DNA from: Desulfobulbaceae bacterium DB1
GTDB lineage: Bacteria > Desulfobacterota > Desulfobulbia > Desulfobulbales > SURF-16
Assembly: GCA_001914235.1 (NCBI GenBank)
Contig: MQUF01000008.1
Location: forward strand, 62,001-126,000
Reading direction: 5' to 3'
DNA length: 64,000 nt
Within the stretch, counting starts at the first letter, position 1; each line of letters opens with the position of its first letter. The notes beneath the pieces are model-generated. The model did not search any database. It was not told where the DNA came from and saw only the letters and a list, made by a program, of their open reading frames with translations. The translations under genes and the position numbers were made by a program. Positions 63,876 to 64,000 of the stretch are shown piece after piece.

Positions 63876-64000
63876 CCGTCTTTTCCTTGCCTGAAGCACC
63901 GATTCGTCGTTTCCGGCGGGCTGGATGCAAAATTTGTCAGGAAATAATGCGCCCCTCCCGGGCACCGGCCGGCAACTTTTGTGGCCCTGATCGTTTCTTG

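Noticed and set aside
62128-63930. 600-residue reverse-strand ORF opposite the sigma54 regulator
   Set aside because: It overlaps well-defined REC/AAA+/Fis domains on the other strand and has no motif of its own.

Overview
The window looks like the chromosome of an anaerobic deltaproteobacterial-type organism (Desulfobacterota; a Desulfobulbales-like lineage is my guess from gene content, not from a search). The reasons are a Wood-Ljungdahl / CO-dehydrogenase cluster, an HdrA-MvhD electron-transfer module, heavy selenocysteine use, a short FwdE-type protein, a type IV pilus or type II secretion ATPase, and many two-component and PilZ/HD-GYP signalling genes. No tRNA, rRNA, CRISPR array or complete insertion sequence was seen.

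Region 1 (1-1.6 kb) is the 3' end of a PilB/GspE-type ATPase that carries a cyclic-nucleotide-binding domain at its C-terminus. A 186-bp inverted-repeat element follows. Region 2 (2.0-19.5 kb) is one co-directional block: folD, cooS/acsA, a metF-acsD fusion, acsB, acsC, a selenocysteine formate dehydrogenase fused to a diaphorase module, a selenocysteine double HdrA, and a selenocysteine MvhD, closed by a strong terminator. Together they can interconvert CO2/formate, methylene- and methyl-tetrahydrofolate, CO and acetyl-CoA. The HdrA-MvhD-FDH set probably handles flavin-based electron bifurcation or confurcation with NAD(P)H and ferredoxin. The methyltransferase AcsE, formyl-THF synthetase and CooC are not in the window.

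Region 3 (19.6-31.4 kb) is accessory. It holds a DNA methyltransferase remnant, a PIN toxin-antitoxin pair, an amphi-Trp/XXXCH-like protein, an AIM24-like protein with a histidine kinase, copper chaperone and exporter genes, a calcium-binding-type protein, a reverse-strand operon (PilZ, small basic protein, zinc-ribbon ParA, PRPP-synthetase-like protein, PilZ), and a small SelW-like selenoprotein interrupted by UGA. Region 4 (31.5-53.3 kb) is mostly housekeeping: yggS-tatD, nitroreductase, lipoprotein, coaBC, a very large AsmA/YhdP-like protein, pepF, topoisomerase IV parE/parC, two cyclophilins, a Bax-type glucosaminidase with a polysaccharide deacetylase, MoeA-like plus FwdE-like proteins, a methyltransferase and an HD-GYP protein.

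Region 5 (53.3-64 kb) holds a Phd/RelE toxin-antitoxin pair and a probable RiPP locus: a 36-residue precursor ending in a Cys-Cys segment, a radical SAM/SPASM maturase and a TonB-dependent receptor. Divergent from it is a signalling set made of an orphan ABC-type periplasmic binding protein, a membrane histidine kinase, a REC-GAF-kinase hybrid and a sigma54-dependent response regulator. This RiPP-receptor-sensor neighbourhood and the MetF-AcsD fusion inside a four-selenoprotein window are the most interesting content.
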